Counted from the stretch's first letter, positions 15,146 to 23,912 are shown. The stretch is DNA of 33,325 bases from Candidatus Odyssella sp. (GCA_016792765.1 JAEULD010000352.1:1-33325); one strand, 5' to 3'. Made by a program: numbers and translations. Notes: a model not told the origin generated them from the letters alone.

Positions 15146-15640
15146 ATGGAGTTCGCGCGCCAGGTTCCGGCCTGCATTCATCGGGAGCACCTCGAGACGC
15201 TCGCGCTGCTCGAGCGGATCGAGGCGGCGCTGGCGAAGGGCAAGGCCGCGCCGGCGCCGGGCGATGCCGGCTGGTCGCGCCTTCTCCGCGAGTTCGACGC
15301 CAATCTCGCCAACGAGATCGGGCGCCATTTCGGATTCGAGGAGCAGGAGCTGTTTCCGCTTCTCGCCGACGGCGGCGACGGCGACATCGCCGCGCTGCTC
15401 GCGGACGAGCACGCGGCCATTCTCGCGCTGGCCAAGCGCATGATCCCGGCCCTGCGCGCCTTCGCGGCGCACGGCGCCGCCGGGGATTGGCCGGCCCTGC
15501 GCGAGATGGCGCTGGAGCTGATCGAACGGCAGGTGGCGCATATCCAGAAGGAGGAGATGTCGCTGCTGCCGGTGCTTGAGGACGTTCTCGACGCCGAGCG
15601 CGATCGGGCGCTGCTCGACCGCTATCTCGCGGCGGCGTGA
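15146..15640 (+). CDS. Hemerythrin HHE domain protein
   Basis: The product has 164 residues. The di-iron ligand pattern runs along a four-helix bundle: CIHREHLETLALLERIEAAL (helix A His), EIGRHFGFEEQELFPLL (helix B His and Glu), LLADEHAAILALAKRM (helix C His) and 'RQVAHIQKEEMSLLPVLED' (helix D His/Glu). Such proteins bind O2 or repair Fe-S clusters after NO damage. The ATG at 15146-15148 is chosen because the longer frame would begin inside operator site D. The protein may protect the oxygen-sensitive Bcr and Kor enzymes. Confidence 0.87.
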   Translation: MEFARQVPACIHREHLETLALLERIEAALAKGKAAPAPGDAGWSRLLREFDANLANEIGRHFGFEEQELFPLLADGGDGDIAALLADEHAAILALAKRMIPALRAFAAHGAAGDWPALREMALELIERQVAHIQKEEMSLLPVLEDVLDAERDRALLDRYLAAA

Positions 15641-15672
15641 ACGGGCAGAGGGAAGGAACAGGGAGCAAATCC

Positions 15673-16710
15673 ATGACGACGGCGCAGCTGGCAACCGCCA
15701 TTCCGGGCGGCAACACGGTGCGGGCCATGCGGCCCGACGATCTCGACGCCGTGGCGGCGCTCGACGCGCGGATCGGCGGGCGCATGCGCCGGGGCTATTT
15801 CGTCCGCCGGCTCGAATCGGCGCTGGCCGCGCCCGAGCGGCACGTCCAGCTCGCGGCCGAGGGCGACAACGGCGCTCTCGCGGGCTTCATCTTCTACCTC
15901 ATCGAGGCGGGCGAGTTCGGCGCCGGCGAGCGCATCGCGGCGCTCGAGACCATCGGGGTCCTTCCCGAGCTGCGGCGGCGGCGGGTCGGGGCGGCGCTGA
16001 TCGAGCGCGCGCGCGCCATCATGCGCCGCAAGGGCATCGCGAGCGAGACGACGCGCGCCGACTGGCGGAATCACGGCCTGCTCGCGTTCATCGACGGCGC
16101 CGGCTTCAAGCTCGCGCCGCGGCACGTGATCTCGTTCGATCTCGCCAATGCGCACTCCGTCCTGGAAAGCGAGGCGGAGGCCGCGGCGCTGGCCGCCGCC
16201 GGCCTGCAGGCCGAACCGCAAGAGATCGACTATGGCGGGCCCCAGTTCGAATCCGATCCGCCGGCGCGCGGCAGCATTCCGGTGCGCTCGATGAACGCCG
16301 ACGATTTCGCCGCCGTGATGCGGATCGACCGCCTCACCTTCGCACGCGATCGCCACGACTATATCCGCTCCAAGATGACCGAGGCGCTGCAGCGCTCGGG
16401 CGTGCGCGTTTCGCTCGTGGCGGAGATCGACCGCACGCCGGTCGGCTTCGTGATGGCGAAGATGGAGTTCGGGGAGTTCGGCCGGACCGAGCCGGTGGCC
16501 GTGCTCGACACGATCGGCGTCGATCCGAAGTTCCGCCGCGCCGGCGTCGCCAGCGCCCTGCTGACGCAGCTCGTCGGCAACCTCCGCGGCCTCGCGATCG
16601 ACCATCTCGAGACCGAAGCGGCGCGCGACCAGTTCGACATGCTCGGATTCTTCTACCGCCGCGGCTTCGCGCCCTCGCAGCGCCTGGCCTTCTCCCGCCC
16701 GCTCACGTGA
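15673..16710 (+). CDS. Two-domain GNAT acetyltransferase
   Basis: The product has 345 residues and two GNAT domains in tandem, about 16-160 and about 208-345. Both begin alike (VRAMRPDDLDAVAALD; VRSMNADDFAAVMRID) and both keep the acetyl-CoA loop (LPELRRRRVGAALI; DPKFRRAGVASALL). Each ends with a 'GAGFK' or 'RRGFA' strand. The start is ATG at 15673 behind GGGAGC. It follows the hemerythrin gene by 32 bases and probably shares its promoter. Its target is unknown. Together with the single-domain GNAT at 11985 it means two acetyltransferases are under the same kind of operator. Confidence 0.83.
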   Translation: MTTAQLATAIPGGNTVRAMRPDDLDAVAALDARIGGRMRRGYFVRRLESALAAPERHVQLAAEGDNGALAGFIFYLIEAGEFGAGERIAALETIGVLPELRRRRVGAALIERARAIMRRKGIASETTRADWRNHGLLAFIDGAGFKLAPRHVISFDLANAHSVLESEAEAAALAAAGLQAEPQEIDYGGPQFESDPPARGSIPVRSMNADDFAAVMRIDRLTFARDRHDYIRSKMTEALQRSGVRVSLVAEIDRTPVGFVMAKMEFGEFGRTEPVAVLDTIGVDPKFRRAGVASALLTQLVGNLRGLAIDHLETEAARDQFDMLGFFYRRGFAPSQRLAFSRPLT

Positions 16711-16726
16711 CGGATCCGCGGCGCCG

Positions 16727-17497
16727 TCAGGCCGGCGTTTCCTCGGCGGGCGTCTCGGCGCCGACCCCGAGATAGCGGTTGAGGAGCTGCGGCCGCGCCG
16801 CGAGGTCGGCCGTCCTGCCTTCGAACACGACGCGGCCCTTCGCGAGCACGACGCTGCGGTCGGTCACGGCCGCCAGCGCGCGGATGTCCTTGTCGACGAC
16901 GAGCGTCGCGACGCCGGCCGCCTTGATCGCGGAGATCACCGACCAGATCTCCTTGCGCATCAGCGGCGCGAGGCCTTCGGTCGCCTCGTCGAGCAGCAGC
17001 AGCGTCGGGTTGGTCATCAGCGCGCGGCCGATCGACAGCATCTGCTGTTCGCCGCCCGAGAGCTGCAGGCCGAAATTGCGGTTGCGTTCCGCGAGGCGCG
17101 GAAACAGCGCGAGGATGCGCTCCAGCGTCCAGTCGGCCCGGCCCCCCGGACCGCGCCGCGCCGACATCACGAGGTGCTCGCGCACCGTCAGCGTCGGGAT
17201 GATGCCGCGCCCTTCCGGCACCATCGCCAGGCCCGCGCGCGCGATGCGGTGGGTCGGCGTCCGCGTCACGTCGCTGCCGGCGAACCGGATCGTGCCCCGG
17301 CGCGGCGGCGTCAGCCCCGCGATCGCGCGCAGCAGCGTGGTCTTGCCCATGCCGTTGCGGCCGAGCAGGCCGACCGCCTCGCCCGGCGCCATGGCCAGGC
17401 TCACGCCGTGCAGCACGTGGCTCGCGCCGTAGAAGACATCGAGGCCTTCGGCGGCGAGGATGGGGACGGCCGTTCCGGCGGCGCCGTGCGGGCTCAT
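16727..17497 (-). CDS. livF: Branched-chain-type ABC transporter ATPase, LivF-like (system 2)
   Basis: The product has 256 residues with Walker A (GRNGMGKTT), a LivF-type 'VPEGRGIIPTLTVREHLVM' segment, signature LSGGEQQM, Walker B (TLLLLDEATEGLAP) and a D-K-D in place of the usual switch His region (VVDKDIRALAAV). The ATG at 17495-17497 overlaps the livG stop (ATGA). An in-frame upstream extension inside livG is discarded. It is the last gene of the long minus-strand run and converges on the double-GNAT gene with a 16-base gap. Confidence 0.92.
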   Translation of the reverse strand: MSPHGAAGTAVPILAAEGLDVFYGASHVLHGVSLAMAPGEAVGLLGRNGMGKTTLLRAIAGLTPPRRGTIRFAGSDVTRTPTHRIARAGLAMVPEGRGIIPTLTVREHLVMSARRGPGGRADWTLERILALFPRLAERNRNFGLQLSGGEQQMLSIGRALMTNPTLLLLDEATEGLAPLMRKEIWSVISAIKAAGVATLVVDKDIRALAAVTDRSVVLAKGRVVFEGRTADLAARPQLLNRYLGVGAETPAEETPA

Positions 17498-18249
17498 GGC
17501 TGCTCCTCGGCGCCGAGATAGGCCGCCTGCACCGCGGGGCTGCTCTGGATCGCCGCCACCGGCCCGGTCTCGAGAACCGTGCCGTTGACCAGGACCGTGA
17601 CGCGATCGGCGATCGAGAACACGGCGTCCATGTCGTGCTCGATCAGCACCAGCGTGTGGCTCTGGGCGATGCGCCGCAGCAGCGCGATCACGTCCTGCGA
17701 TTCGCGATAGCCCATGCCGGCGAGCGGCTCGTCGAACAGCAGGAGCTCGGGCTGCGTCGCGAGAATCATCGCGATCTCGAGCTGGCGGCGCTCGCCGTGG
17801 CTCAGCGCCGCCGCGATGCGATCCTGGCGGTCGATCAGCCCGCACTGCTCGAGGCTGTCTCGGGCCGCCGCGGCGAGATCGCCGCGCCGGCCGGCCGGTC
17901 GGAAGAAGCGCAGCGACGTCGGCAGCCGCGACTGCGCCGCGATCCAGCAGTTCTCGAAGCAGGTGAGCTCGGTGAACACGTTCGTCCGCTGGAACGAGCG
18001 GCCGATGCCGAGGCGCGCGATGCGATCGGGCGTGAGGCCGGTGATCGCGCTTCCCTTGAACAGCACCGCGCCCGAGGTCGGCCGCATTTCGCCGGACAGG
18101 AGATTGAGGAACGTCGTCTTGCCGGCGCCGTTGGGGCCGATCACCGCATGCACGCGGCCGGCCTCGAACGCGACCGACACGTCGTTCACCGCGGCGAGGC
18201 CGCCGAACTGCTTGGACAGGCCGCGCGTCTCGAGCAGGGGCTCAGTCAT
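17494..18249 (-). CDS. livG: Branched-chain-type ABC transporter ATPase, LivG-like (system 2)
   Basis: The product has 251 residues with Walker A (GPNGAGKTT), 'RIARLGIGRSFQRTNVFTELTCFENC', signature LSHGERRQLE, Walker B (ELLLFDEPLAGMG) and the switch His in LVLIEHDMDAVF. It overlaps livM by 8 bases and livF by 4. It is the second ATPase of transporter 2. Confidence 0.93.
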   Translation of the reverse strand: MTEPLLETRGLSKQFGGLAAVNDVSVAFEAGRVHAVIGPNGAGKTTFLNLLSGEMRPTSGAVLFKGSAITGLTPDRIARLGIGRSFQRTNVFTELTCFENCWIAAQSRLPTSLRFFRPAGRRGDLAAAARDSLEQCGLIDRQDRIAAALSHGERRQLEIAMILATQPELLLFDEPLAGMGYRESQDVIALLRRIAQSHTLVLIEHDMDAVFSIADRVTVLVNGTVLETGPVAAIQSSPAVQAAYLGAEEQP

Positions 18250-19246
18250 CGCCGGGCTCCGCGGCCGCGCGCTTGCGCGCGCCCCGCCCGAAGAGCCGGC
18301 CCGCGAAGTCGCCGAGCGGCAGGCTCGCGATGCCGCGCGGCAGCAGCAGGACGACCGCGATCACGAAGACGCCGATGAACAGCAGCCAGTGCTCGGTGAT
18401 GCCGGCGGCCACGTCTTCCAGCACGATGAGGACGAACGCGCCTGCGACCGGGCCGTAGAGCGTGCCCATTCCGCCGAGGATCACGATCACCAGCGCCTGG
18501 CCCGATTGGTGCCACGACAGAAAGGCCGGGTTGACGATGCCGTCCTGCGCCGCGCCGACGTAGCCGGCGAGGCCGGCCACGGTTCCGGCGATGGTGAACA
18601 TCGCGAGCTTGTAGTGCCAGGTGGTGAAGCCCAGCGCCCGCGCGCGCGGCTCGTTGCAGCGGACGGCGTCGATGGCGCGGCCGAACAGCGACGCCAGCAC
18701 CATGCGCGCGACGAGGAAGCTCGCGACCAGCGCCGCCAGCGCGAAATAGTAGAACGTCGTGCGGTTCTTGAGGTCGAAGATCGCGACGCCGAACAGCTCC
18801 GCGGTGGGCTTGGTGGCGAGGAACATGCCGTCCGATCCGCCGAGCGCCTTGGTGTCGTTGGCGAAGTAGTAGAGCATCTGCGCGATCGCGAGCGTCACCA
18901 TGATGAAGTAGATGCCCGAGGTGCGGATCGCGAGCGCGCCGACCAGCAGCGCGGCCAGCGCGCAGACGACCAGCGTCAGCGGCAGCGTCGTCCACAGCGA
19001 GACGAGGCCGAGATCGCGCTGCAAGACCGCCAGCGCGTAGCCGGCCAGCCCGAAGAACGCCGCATGGCCCAGGCTGACCAGCCGCGTGTAGCCCACCAGC
19101 AGGTCGAGGCTCATCGCGAAGATGGCCATCACGATGATCTTGGTGGCGAGCTGGACGTAGTAGCGCTCGACGAATTGCGGGAAGACGGCGAGCAGCGCCA
19201 CGATCACGAGCAGGATGCCGAGCAGCGATCGCGGGATCGGACGCAT
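18242..19246 (-). CDS. livM: Branched-chain-type ABC transporter permease, LivM-like (system 2)
   Basis: The product has 334 residues and about 9-10 membrane helices. It carries 'SLDLLVGYTRLVSLGHAAFFGLAGYAL' and the coupling loop 'GRAIDAVRCNEPRARALGF'. A basic C-terminal tail (FGRGARKRAAAEPGDD) follows the last helix. The gap to livH is 9 bases. Confidence 0.93.
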   Translation of the reverse strand: MRPIPRSLLGILLVIVALLAVFPQFVERYYVQLATKIIVMAIFAMSLDLLVGYTRLVSLGHAAFFGLAGYALAVLQRDLGLVSLWTTLPLTLVVCALAALLVGALAIRTSGIYFIMVTLAIAQMLYYFANDTKALGGSDGMFLATKPTAELFGVAIFDLKNRTTFYYFALAALVASFLVARMVLASLFGRAIDAVRCNEPRARALGFTTWHYKLAMFTIAGTVAGLAGYVGAAQDGIVNPAFLSWHQSGQALVIVILGGMGTLYGPVAGAFVLIVLEDVAAGITEHWLLFIGVFVIAVVLLLPRGIASLPLGDFAGRLFGRGARKRAAAEPGDD

Positions 19247-19255
19247 CGCCGCTTC

Positions 19256-20128
19256 CTATGCCGGCCGCGCGCCGAACAGGCCCTGCGGCCGCCACAGCAG
19301 CACCGCGGCCATGAACGCGTAGACCGAAAGGCTGGCCGCCTCGGGCAGGAAGACCTTGCCGAACGTGTCGACGAAGCCGATCAGCATGGCCCCCACGAAC
19401 GCGCCCTGGATCGAGCCGAGGCCGCCGATCACGACGACCACGAACGAGATGATCAGGATGTGCTCGCCCATGCCGGGATAGACCGAATTGACCGGGGCCG
19501 AGAGCATGCCGGCGAAGGCCGTGAGCGCCGCGCCGAGCGCGAACACCAGCGCGTAGAGCCGCTTCACGCCGAAGCCGAGCAGCTCCACCATTTCCCGGTT
19601 GGCGGCGCCGGCGCGGATCAGCATGCCGAGCTTGGTGCGGTGGATCACGACGTACATCGCCGCCGCGACGCCGATGCAGGCGATCGAGATGAAGAACCGA
19701 TACAGCGGGTAGGACTGCGCCTCGGTCAGCGGGATCGAGGCGGACAGGAGCGCCGGCACCGGAACGCCGTGCACGTCGTTGCCCCAGAGGATGCGCTGGA
19801 GCTCGTTGAAGATGAGGATCAGCCCGTAGGTGAGCAGCACCTGATAGAGGTGGTCGCGCGCGTAGAGGAAGCCGATGGCCAGGCGCTCGACCGCCAGGCC
19901 GAGGAGGAAGCTGAGCGGCAGCGCCAGCGCGATCGCGACGAAGAGGTTCCCGGTCTTGAGCGCCAGCCAATGCGCGAGGTAGGCGCCGATCATGAAGAAC
20001 GAGCCGTGCGCGAGATTGATGACGCCGAGGATGCCGAAGATCAGCGTGAGCCCGCTCGCGACCAGGAACAGCAGGAAGCCGTACTGGACGCTGTTCAGGC
20101 TCTGGACGAGAAACGACGAGACATCCAT
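19256..20128 (-). CDS. livH: Branched-chain-type ABC transporter permease, LivH-like (system 2)
   Basis: The product has 290 residues and about 8 membrane helices, with 'SGLTLIFGILGVINLAHGSFFMIGAYLA' near the start and the coupling loop 'KLGMLIRAGAANREMVELLGFGV'. It differs clearly from LivH of system 1, so the two systems are not a recent tandem duplication. It lies 76 bases after the binding-protein gene, with a hairpin in between. Confidence 0.93.
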   Translation of the reverse strand: MDVSSFLVQSLNSVQYGFLLFLVASGLTLIFGILGVINLAHGSFFMIGAYLAHWLALKTGNLFVAIALALPLSFLLGLAVERLAIGFLYARDHLYQVLLTYGLILIFNELQRILWGNDVHGVPVPALLSASIPLTEAQSYPLYRFFISIACIGVAAAMYVVIHRTKLGMLIRAGAANREMVELLGFGVKRLYALVFALGAALTAFAGMLSAPVNSVYPGMGEHILIISFVVVVIGGLGSIQGAFVGAMLIGFVDTFGKVFLPEAASLSVYAFMAAVLLWRPQGLFGARPA

Positions 20129-20154
20129 GGGCGCCTCCCCCGCTCCGCGGCAAA

Positions 20155-20184
20155 GGCGGCGGCGGAACCACTTCCGCCGCCGCC
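20155..20184. promoter_or_regulatory. Hairpin between binding-protein gene 2 and livH
   Basis: GGCGGCGGCGGAA and TTCCGCCGCCGCC form a perfect 13-bp stem with a CCAC loop. There is no following T-run on the transcribed side. It probably lowers read-through to the permease genes or stabilises the upstream mRNA, so that more binding protein than permease is made. Confidence 0.65.
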
Positions 20185-20204
20185 CCGATCGGCCGGCTTC
20201 CGGA

Positions 20205-21401
20205 TCAGGTCATGCCGCAGCCCCGGCCCGGATCTTCCACCGCCTTCTGCGCCACGCCGAGCACGACGTTGTCGCCGTTCTTGACCTCGCGCAGATAGAT
20301 GTCCTGGATCGGGTTCTGGGACTTCGAGAACGTCATCGTTCCGCGCGGGCTGTCGAGCTTCGCCGCGCGCATCGCGGCCATGATCTCCTTCTTCGCCTTG
20401 ACGTCGCCCTTCACCGCCTTCATCGCGTGCACCAGCAGCTGGCCGGTGTCGTAGCCCTGGACCGCGAACACGTCGGCGGGGCGGCCGGTCTTGGCCTTGA
20501 AGGCGGCCGTGAAGCGCTTGTTGGTCGGGTTGGCGAGCGATTCGGCGTAGTGGAGCGTGGTGATGATCCCCTCGCCCGCCGGCCCCGCCGCCTGCAGCGT
20601 GCCGTCGGTCAGGAATCCGGCGCCGAACAGCGGGATGCTCTTCTTGAGCCCGGCGGCGTCGTAGTCCTTCATGAACTTCACCGCGCCGCCGCCCGAGAAG
20701 AACGTGAAGACCGCGTCGGGCTTGAGCGAGGCGATCTCGGTGAGATGCGCCTGGAACTCGATGTTCGGAAACGGGATCAGGATCTCCTTCGCCACCTGCC
20801 CGCCGGCCTTGACGTAGCCTTCCTTGAACGCGCCGATCATCTCGTGGCCGGCCGCGTAGTTCCACGTGATCGACACCGCCTTCTTGTGGCCCCGCTTCAC
20901 CATCTCCGGGCCCATCGGATAGCAGGTCTGCCAGTTCGAGAACGAGGTGCGGAAGACGTTCGGCGCGCACATCTGGCGCGTGACCGCGTCGGCGCCGGCG
21001 TTGGAGACGATCGTGATGGTTCCTTCCTCGCGCGCGATCTTGACCATCGCCATCGCGACGCCCGAATGCACGGGGCCGGTGAGGAAATCGACCTTCTCGC
21101 CGGCGATCAGCTTGTTGGCGTTATTCGCCGCCTTGGCCGGATCGGCCTCGGAATCGACTTTCACGTACTCGACCGGGCGCCCGCCAAGCGTGCCGCCGGC
21201 CCCCTCGATCGCCATGATCATGGCGTCGGTGATGTTGTGGCCGAGCGACGCGTAGGTGCCGGTGTAGGGCAGCAGGATGCCGACCTTCACCTTGGCCGTC
21301 TGTGCCAGCACGAACGGCGCGGGCAACAGCGATGCCGCTGCGCCGGCGCCGGCGGCCGCCGACAGGAAGCGTCGACGGGTCGGGGTCTTGCGGGTCGTCA
21401 T
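20205..21401 (-). CDS. ABC transporter periplasmic binding protein, Peripla_BP_6 type, Tat signal (system 2)
   Basis: The product has 398 residues. Its N terminus holds TPTRRRFLSAAAGAGAAASLL, a twin-arginine (T-R-R-x-F-L) signal with an Ala-rich core, ending near APFVLAQ. Mature sequence opens as usual for the family (VKVGILLPYTGTYASLGHNITDAM) and continues with KVDFLTGPVHSGVA and 'YPMGPEMVKRGHKKAVSITWNYAAGHEMIGAFKEGY'. The ATG at 21399-21401 has a strong AGGAGGAAC ribosome site. It follows the ferredoxin gene by 80 bases in the same direction. An aromatic ligand is inferred from being carried in the bcr run. Confidence 0.9.
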   Translation of the reverse strand: MTTRKTPTRRRFLSAAAGAGAAASLLPAPFVLAQTAKVKVGILLPYTGTYASLGHNITDAMIMAIEGAGGTLGGRPVEYVKVDSEADPAKAANNANKLIAGEKVDFLTGPVHSGVAMAMVKIAREEGTITIVSNAGADAVTRQMCAPNVFRTSFSNWQTCYPMGPEMVKRGHKKAVSITWNYAAGHEMIGAFKEGYVKAGGQVAKEILIPFPNIEFQAHLTEIASLKPDAVFTFFSGGGAVKFMKDYDAAGLKKSIPLFGAGFLTDGTLQAAGPAGEGIITTLHYAESLANPTNKRFTAAFKAKTGRPADVFAVQGYDTGQLLVHAMKAVKGDVKAKKEIMAAMRAAKLDSPRGTMTFSKSQNPIQDIYLREVKNGDNVVLGVAQKAVEDPGRGCGMT

Positions 21402-21481
21402 GGCGTTCCTCCTGTGGTCTCGGTTATCGCGGCGGGCAATGCGCGCCGCCGCCGTCGCTGGATCCCCACAGTCGTTCGCCC

Positions 21482-21727
21482 TCAGCCGTGCAGCTGGTTG
21501 TACTTCTCCTCCAGTTGCGCCCGGTCTTCGACGAAGTCGGGATTCACTTCGATGCAATTGGCCGGGCAGACCAGCTTGCACTGAGGCTCGTCGTGCGCGC
21601 CGACGCATTCGGTGCAGCGCAGCGGATCGATGACGTGAATCGGATTGCCGGTGGCGATCGCTTCGTTGGGGCAGACCGGCCGGCAGGCGTCGCAGGCGGT
21701 GCAGTCTTGCGTGATGTGGAGGGCCAT
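21482..21727 (-). CDS. fdx: 2x[4Fe-4S] ferredoxin, electron donor for benzoyl-CoA reductase
   Basis: The product has 81 residues. Cluster 1 uses Cys9, Cys12, Cys15 and Cys54 by the usual crossed pattern (C-x2-C-x2-C-x3-C-P), and cluster 2 uses Cys38, Cys41, Cys50 and Cys19. The eight-residue gap between Cys41 and Cys50 and the charged C-terminal helix (EDRAQLEEKYNQLHG) mark the Allochromatium/Thauera type of low-potential ferredoxin. It ends the bcrCBAD block by 14 bases and is the expected carrier from KorAB to Bcr. Confidence 0.93.
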   Translation of the reverse strand: MALHITQDCTACDACRPVCPNEAIATGNPIHVIDPLRCTECVGAHDEPQCKLVCPANCIEVNPDFVEDRAQLEEKYNQLHG

Positions 21728-21741
21728 GGGCGGGCTCCGGC

Positions 21742-22578
21742 TCAGGCGGCTTTGCGTTCGAGCATGGAAAGCTTCTCGTGGCGGAAAGCGCCCCACAGCG
21801 CGGCGCCGATCGCGCCGGCATAGATCGAGTCGGGGCTGCTCTTGATCTCCACCGTGATCTTCTCCTTGACGCAGGTCTCGCGCATGGCCGCGACGAGGCC
21901 GCCGTCGAGCGCGAGCCCGCCGGTCATCATCACCACGCCGTCCTTGGTGCCGGCCGACTTGAGCAGCTTCGCGAGGCGATCCGCCATCGAGATGTGGATG
22001 CCCTTGAGGATGTTGGCGGCCGAGATGCCGCGCGACACCATGTTGATCACGTCGGTTTCGGCGAGCACCGCGCAGATGCCGCTGACCTTCTCGGGCGACG
22101 CGCCCTGCTGCGAGAGCACGCCGATCTCGTCCTGGGCGATGCCGAGATAGCGCGCGATGTTCTCGAGGAACTGGCCCGAGCCCGAGGCGCACTGGCTCGT
22201 CATCTTGTAGCCGACCACCTTGCCGCGCTCGTCGATGCGGATCGCGCGGCCGTGCAGCGCGCCGACGTCGAGCACCGCGCGCGACGCGGGATCGAGCTCG
22301 ATGGCGCCGCGGGCGTGCGTCGTCATGGAATAGAAGTGGCCGGTCTGGAAGCCGAGGCTCTCGCCCTCGCCGGTCGTGGCGCAGTAGGCGATGTCGTCGC
22401 GCTTCAGGCCCGCCGCTTCGAGCGACTGGTCGTAGGCTTCGGCCGCGAGCTTCAGCGGATCGCGCTGGCGCACGCGGTCGCAGCGCTTCGAGATCAGACG
22501 GGTGCTCGGGCCGTCGACGGCGTAGAGCACCGTCTTGACCGCACCCGTTCCCACGTCGATTCCGGCAGTGAATACCAT
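21742..22578 (-). CDS. bcrD: Benzoyl-CoA reductase subunit D (ATPase/activator half)
   Basis: The product has 278 residues, typical for BcrD (BadG). It belongs to the ASKHA-type ATPase activators (FldI/HgdC relatives): phosphate-1 loop GIDVGTGAVKTVLY, VLDVGALHGRAI, then TSQCASGSGQFLE and 'SGICAVLAETDVIN'. These contain the two Cys that, with those of BcrA, hold the bridging [4Fe-4S] cluster. The C-terminal GGLALDGGLVAAM segment is the adenosine motif. With BcrA it drives ATP-dependent electron transfer into BcrBC. It follows bcrA by 11 bases. Confidence 0.95.
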   Translation of the reverse strand: MVFTAGIDVGTGAVKTVLYAVDGPSTRLISKRCDRVRQRDPLKLAAEAYDQSLEAAGLKRDDIAYCATTGEGESLGFQTGHFYSMTTHARGAIELDPASRAVLDVGALHGRAIRIDERGKVVGYKMTSQCASGSGQFLENIARYLGIAQDEIGVLSQQGASPEKVSGICAVLAETDVINMVSRGISAANILKGIHISMADRLAKLLKSAGTKDGVVMMTGGLALDGGLVAAMRETCVKEKITVEIKSSPDSIYAGAIGAALWGAFRHEKLSMLERKAA

Positions 22579-22589
22579 GGCCCTCTCCC

Positions 22590-23903
22590 TCAATGCACGA
22601 CGGCGCGGCGCGCGAACTCGGCGGCGCCGAGCGCGCCGGTGTAGATCGAGTCGGGATTGATGTTGATCGCGACCTTGCCGTAGTTCTCCTCGATCAGCTT
22701 TCTCAACTCGGTCACCGCCGCCTCGTTCTTGGCGACGCCGCCGGTGAACGTGAACTGATCCTTGACTCCGCCGGACCGCGACAGGATCGACATCGCGCGC
22801 AGGATGATGGCGCGGTGCAGGCCGGCGATGATGTCCTCGCGCTTCTCGCCGAGCGCCAGGCGGTCGCGCAGCTCGGCGCCGGCGAACACGGTGCAGGTGG
22901 AGTTGATGCGTACCGTGCGCGTGGCCTGCATCGCGAGCGGCCCCAGCTCGTGGAGGCCGAGGTTCATCTCGTCCGCGATGTAGCCGAGGTAGCGCCCGCA
23001 GCCGGCGGCGCAGCGGTCGTTCATCTGGAAGTTCTCGACGATGCCGGCCGCGTCGACCTGGATCGCCTTCGTATCCTGCCCGCCGATGTCGAGCACCGTG
23101 CGCGTTTCGGGATACATCAGGTGGGCGCCGAGCCCGTGGCACAGGATCTCGGAGCGGATGTGCTCCTTGGAGAACGGAAGCGTCACGCGCCCGTAGCCGG
23201 TGCCCACGACGTAGGTTTCCTCGAGCGGGATCGCGAGCGAGGCACGCACCGCCTGCGCGACGTCCGCGCTCTGGCCGGCGAGCGAGGGCATGAAGCCGAT
23301 CGCGCGATCGAGCGCGCGCAGAAGCTTGCCGCTCTCGTCGTCGGCCGGCGGCCGGTTCTCGACCTCGATGATCGAGCGGTCGTAGATGTTCAGCAGCAGG
23401 TCGAACGGGAACTTGTAGCGGCCCGCCACCTCCTCGCCGATGGCCATGAAGCGCGAGCCGGCGATGTCGCGGAAGAAATCGGACTTGCGCTTGGCGCCCT
23501 TCGCGAACAGCGCCGGGGCATCCTTGCGGAGCTGCGCGAACACCTCGGCCAGCGCATCGCGGATCTTGCCTTGCACATCGCGGAAGCGCTCGCCCTGCGC
23601 GTTGTCGCCGCAGACCCGCTCGAGGTCGCCGATCTGCTCGAGATACTGCTCGAGCCGGAACGCGCGCTCGAGCTCGGCCAGGAACTGCTCGAGCAGGCCG
23701 GCGCCGAACGCAATGGCGCCGAGGCCGCGGCGGAACAGCGTGAAGCGCGTGTCGATCAGGGCTTCGTGCTTGGCGACGCGCGTCGCCGTGTCGTAGTTCG
23801 AGCGCGAGTTGGTGATGCCGCGGCCGAGAATCGCGCTGTTCTCGTCCATCACCACCGCCTTGGTGGTGGTCGATCCGAGATCGATGCCGATGAAAGTGCG
23901 CAT
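22590..23903 (-). CDS. bcrA: Benzoyl-CoA reductase subunit A (ATPase/activator half)
   Basis: The product has 437 residues, longer than BcrD by an insert of about 140 residues after the first ATPase lobe, as in known BcrA (BadF). Motifs are [13 protein letters not shown] (about 6-18), [25 protein letters not shown] and [13 protein letters not shown] (cluster cysteines), and [12 protein letters not shown] near the end. It hydrolyses ATP and passes one electron at a time to the BcrBC active-site half. It lies 9 bases after bcrB. Confidence 0.96.
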   Translation of the reverse strand: MRTFIGIDLGSTTTKAVVMDENSAILGRGITNSRSNYDTATRVAKHEALIDTRFTLFRRGLGAIAFGAGLLEQFLAELERAFRLEQYLEQIGDLERVCGDNAQGERFRDVQGKIRDALAEVFAQLRKDAPALFAKGAKRKSDFFRDIAGSRFMAIGEEVAGRYKFPFDLLLNIYDRSIIEVENRPPADDESGKLLRALDRAIGFMPSLAGQSADVAQAVRASLAIPLEETYVVGTGYGRVTLPFSKEHIRSEILCHGLGAHLMYPETRTVLDIGGQDTKAIQVDAAGIVENFQMNDRCAAGCGRYLGYIADEMNLGLHELGPLAMQATRTVRINSTCTVFAGAELRDRLALGEKREDIIAGLHRAIILRAMSILSRSGGVKDQFTFTGGVAKNEAAVTELRKLIEENYGKVAININPDSIYTGALGAAEFARRAVVH

Positions 23904-23912
23904 GGCCGTCCC

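Noticed and set aside
17714-20284. An 856-codon open frame on the plus strand with long runs of Glu, Arg, Asp and Gln
   Set aside because: It is the complement of livG, livM and livH of system 2. The low-complexity charged composition comes from reading hydrophobic codons backwards.
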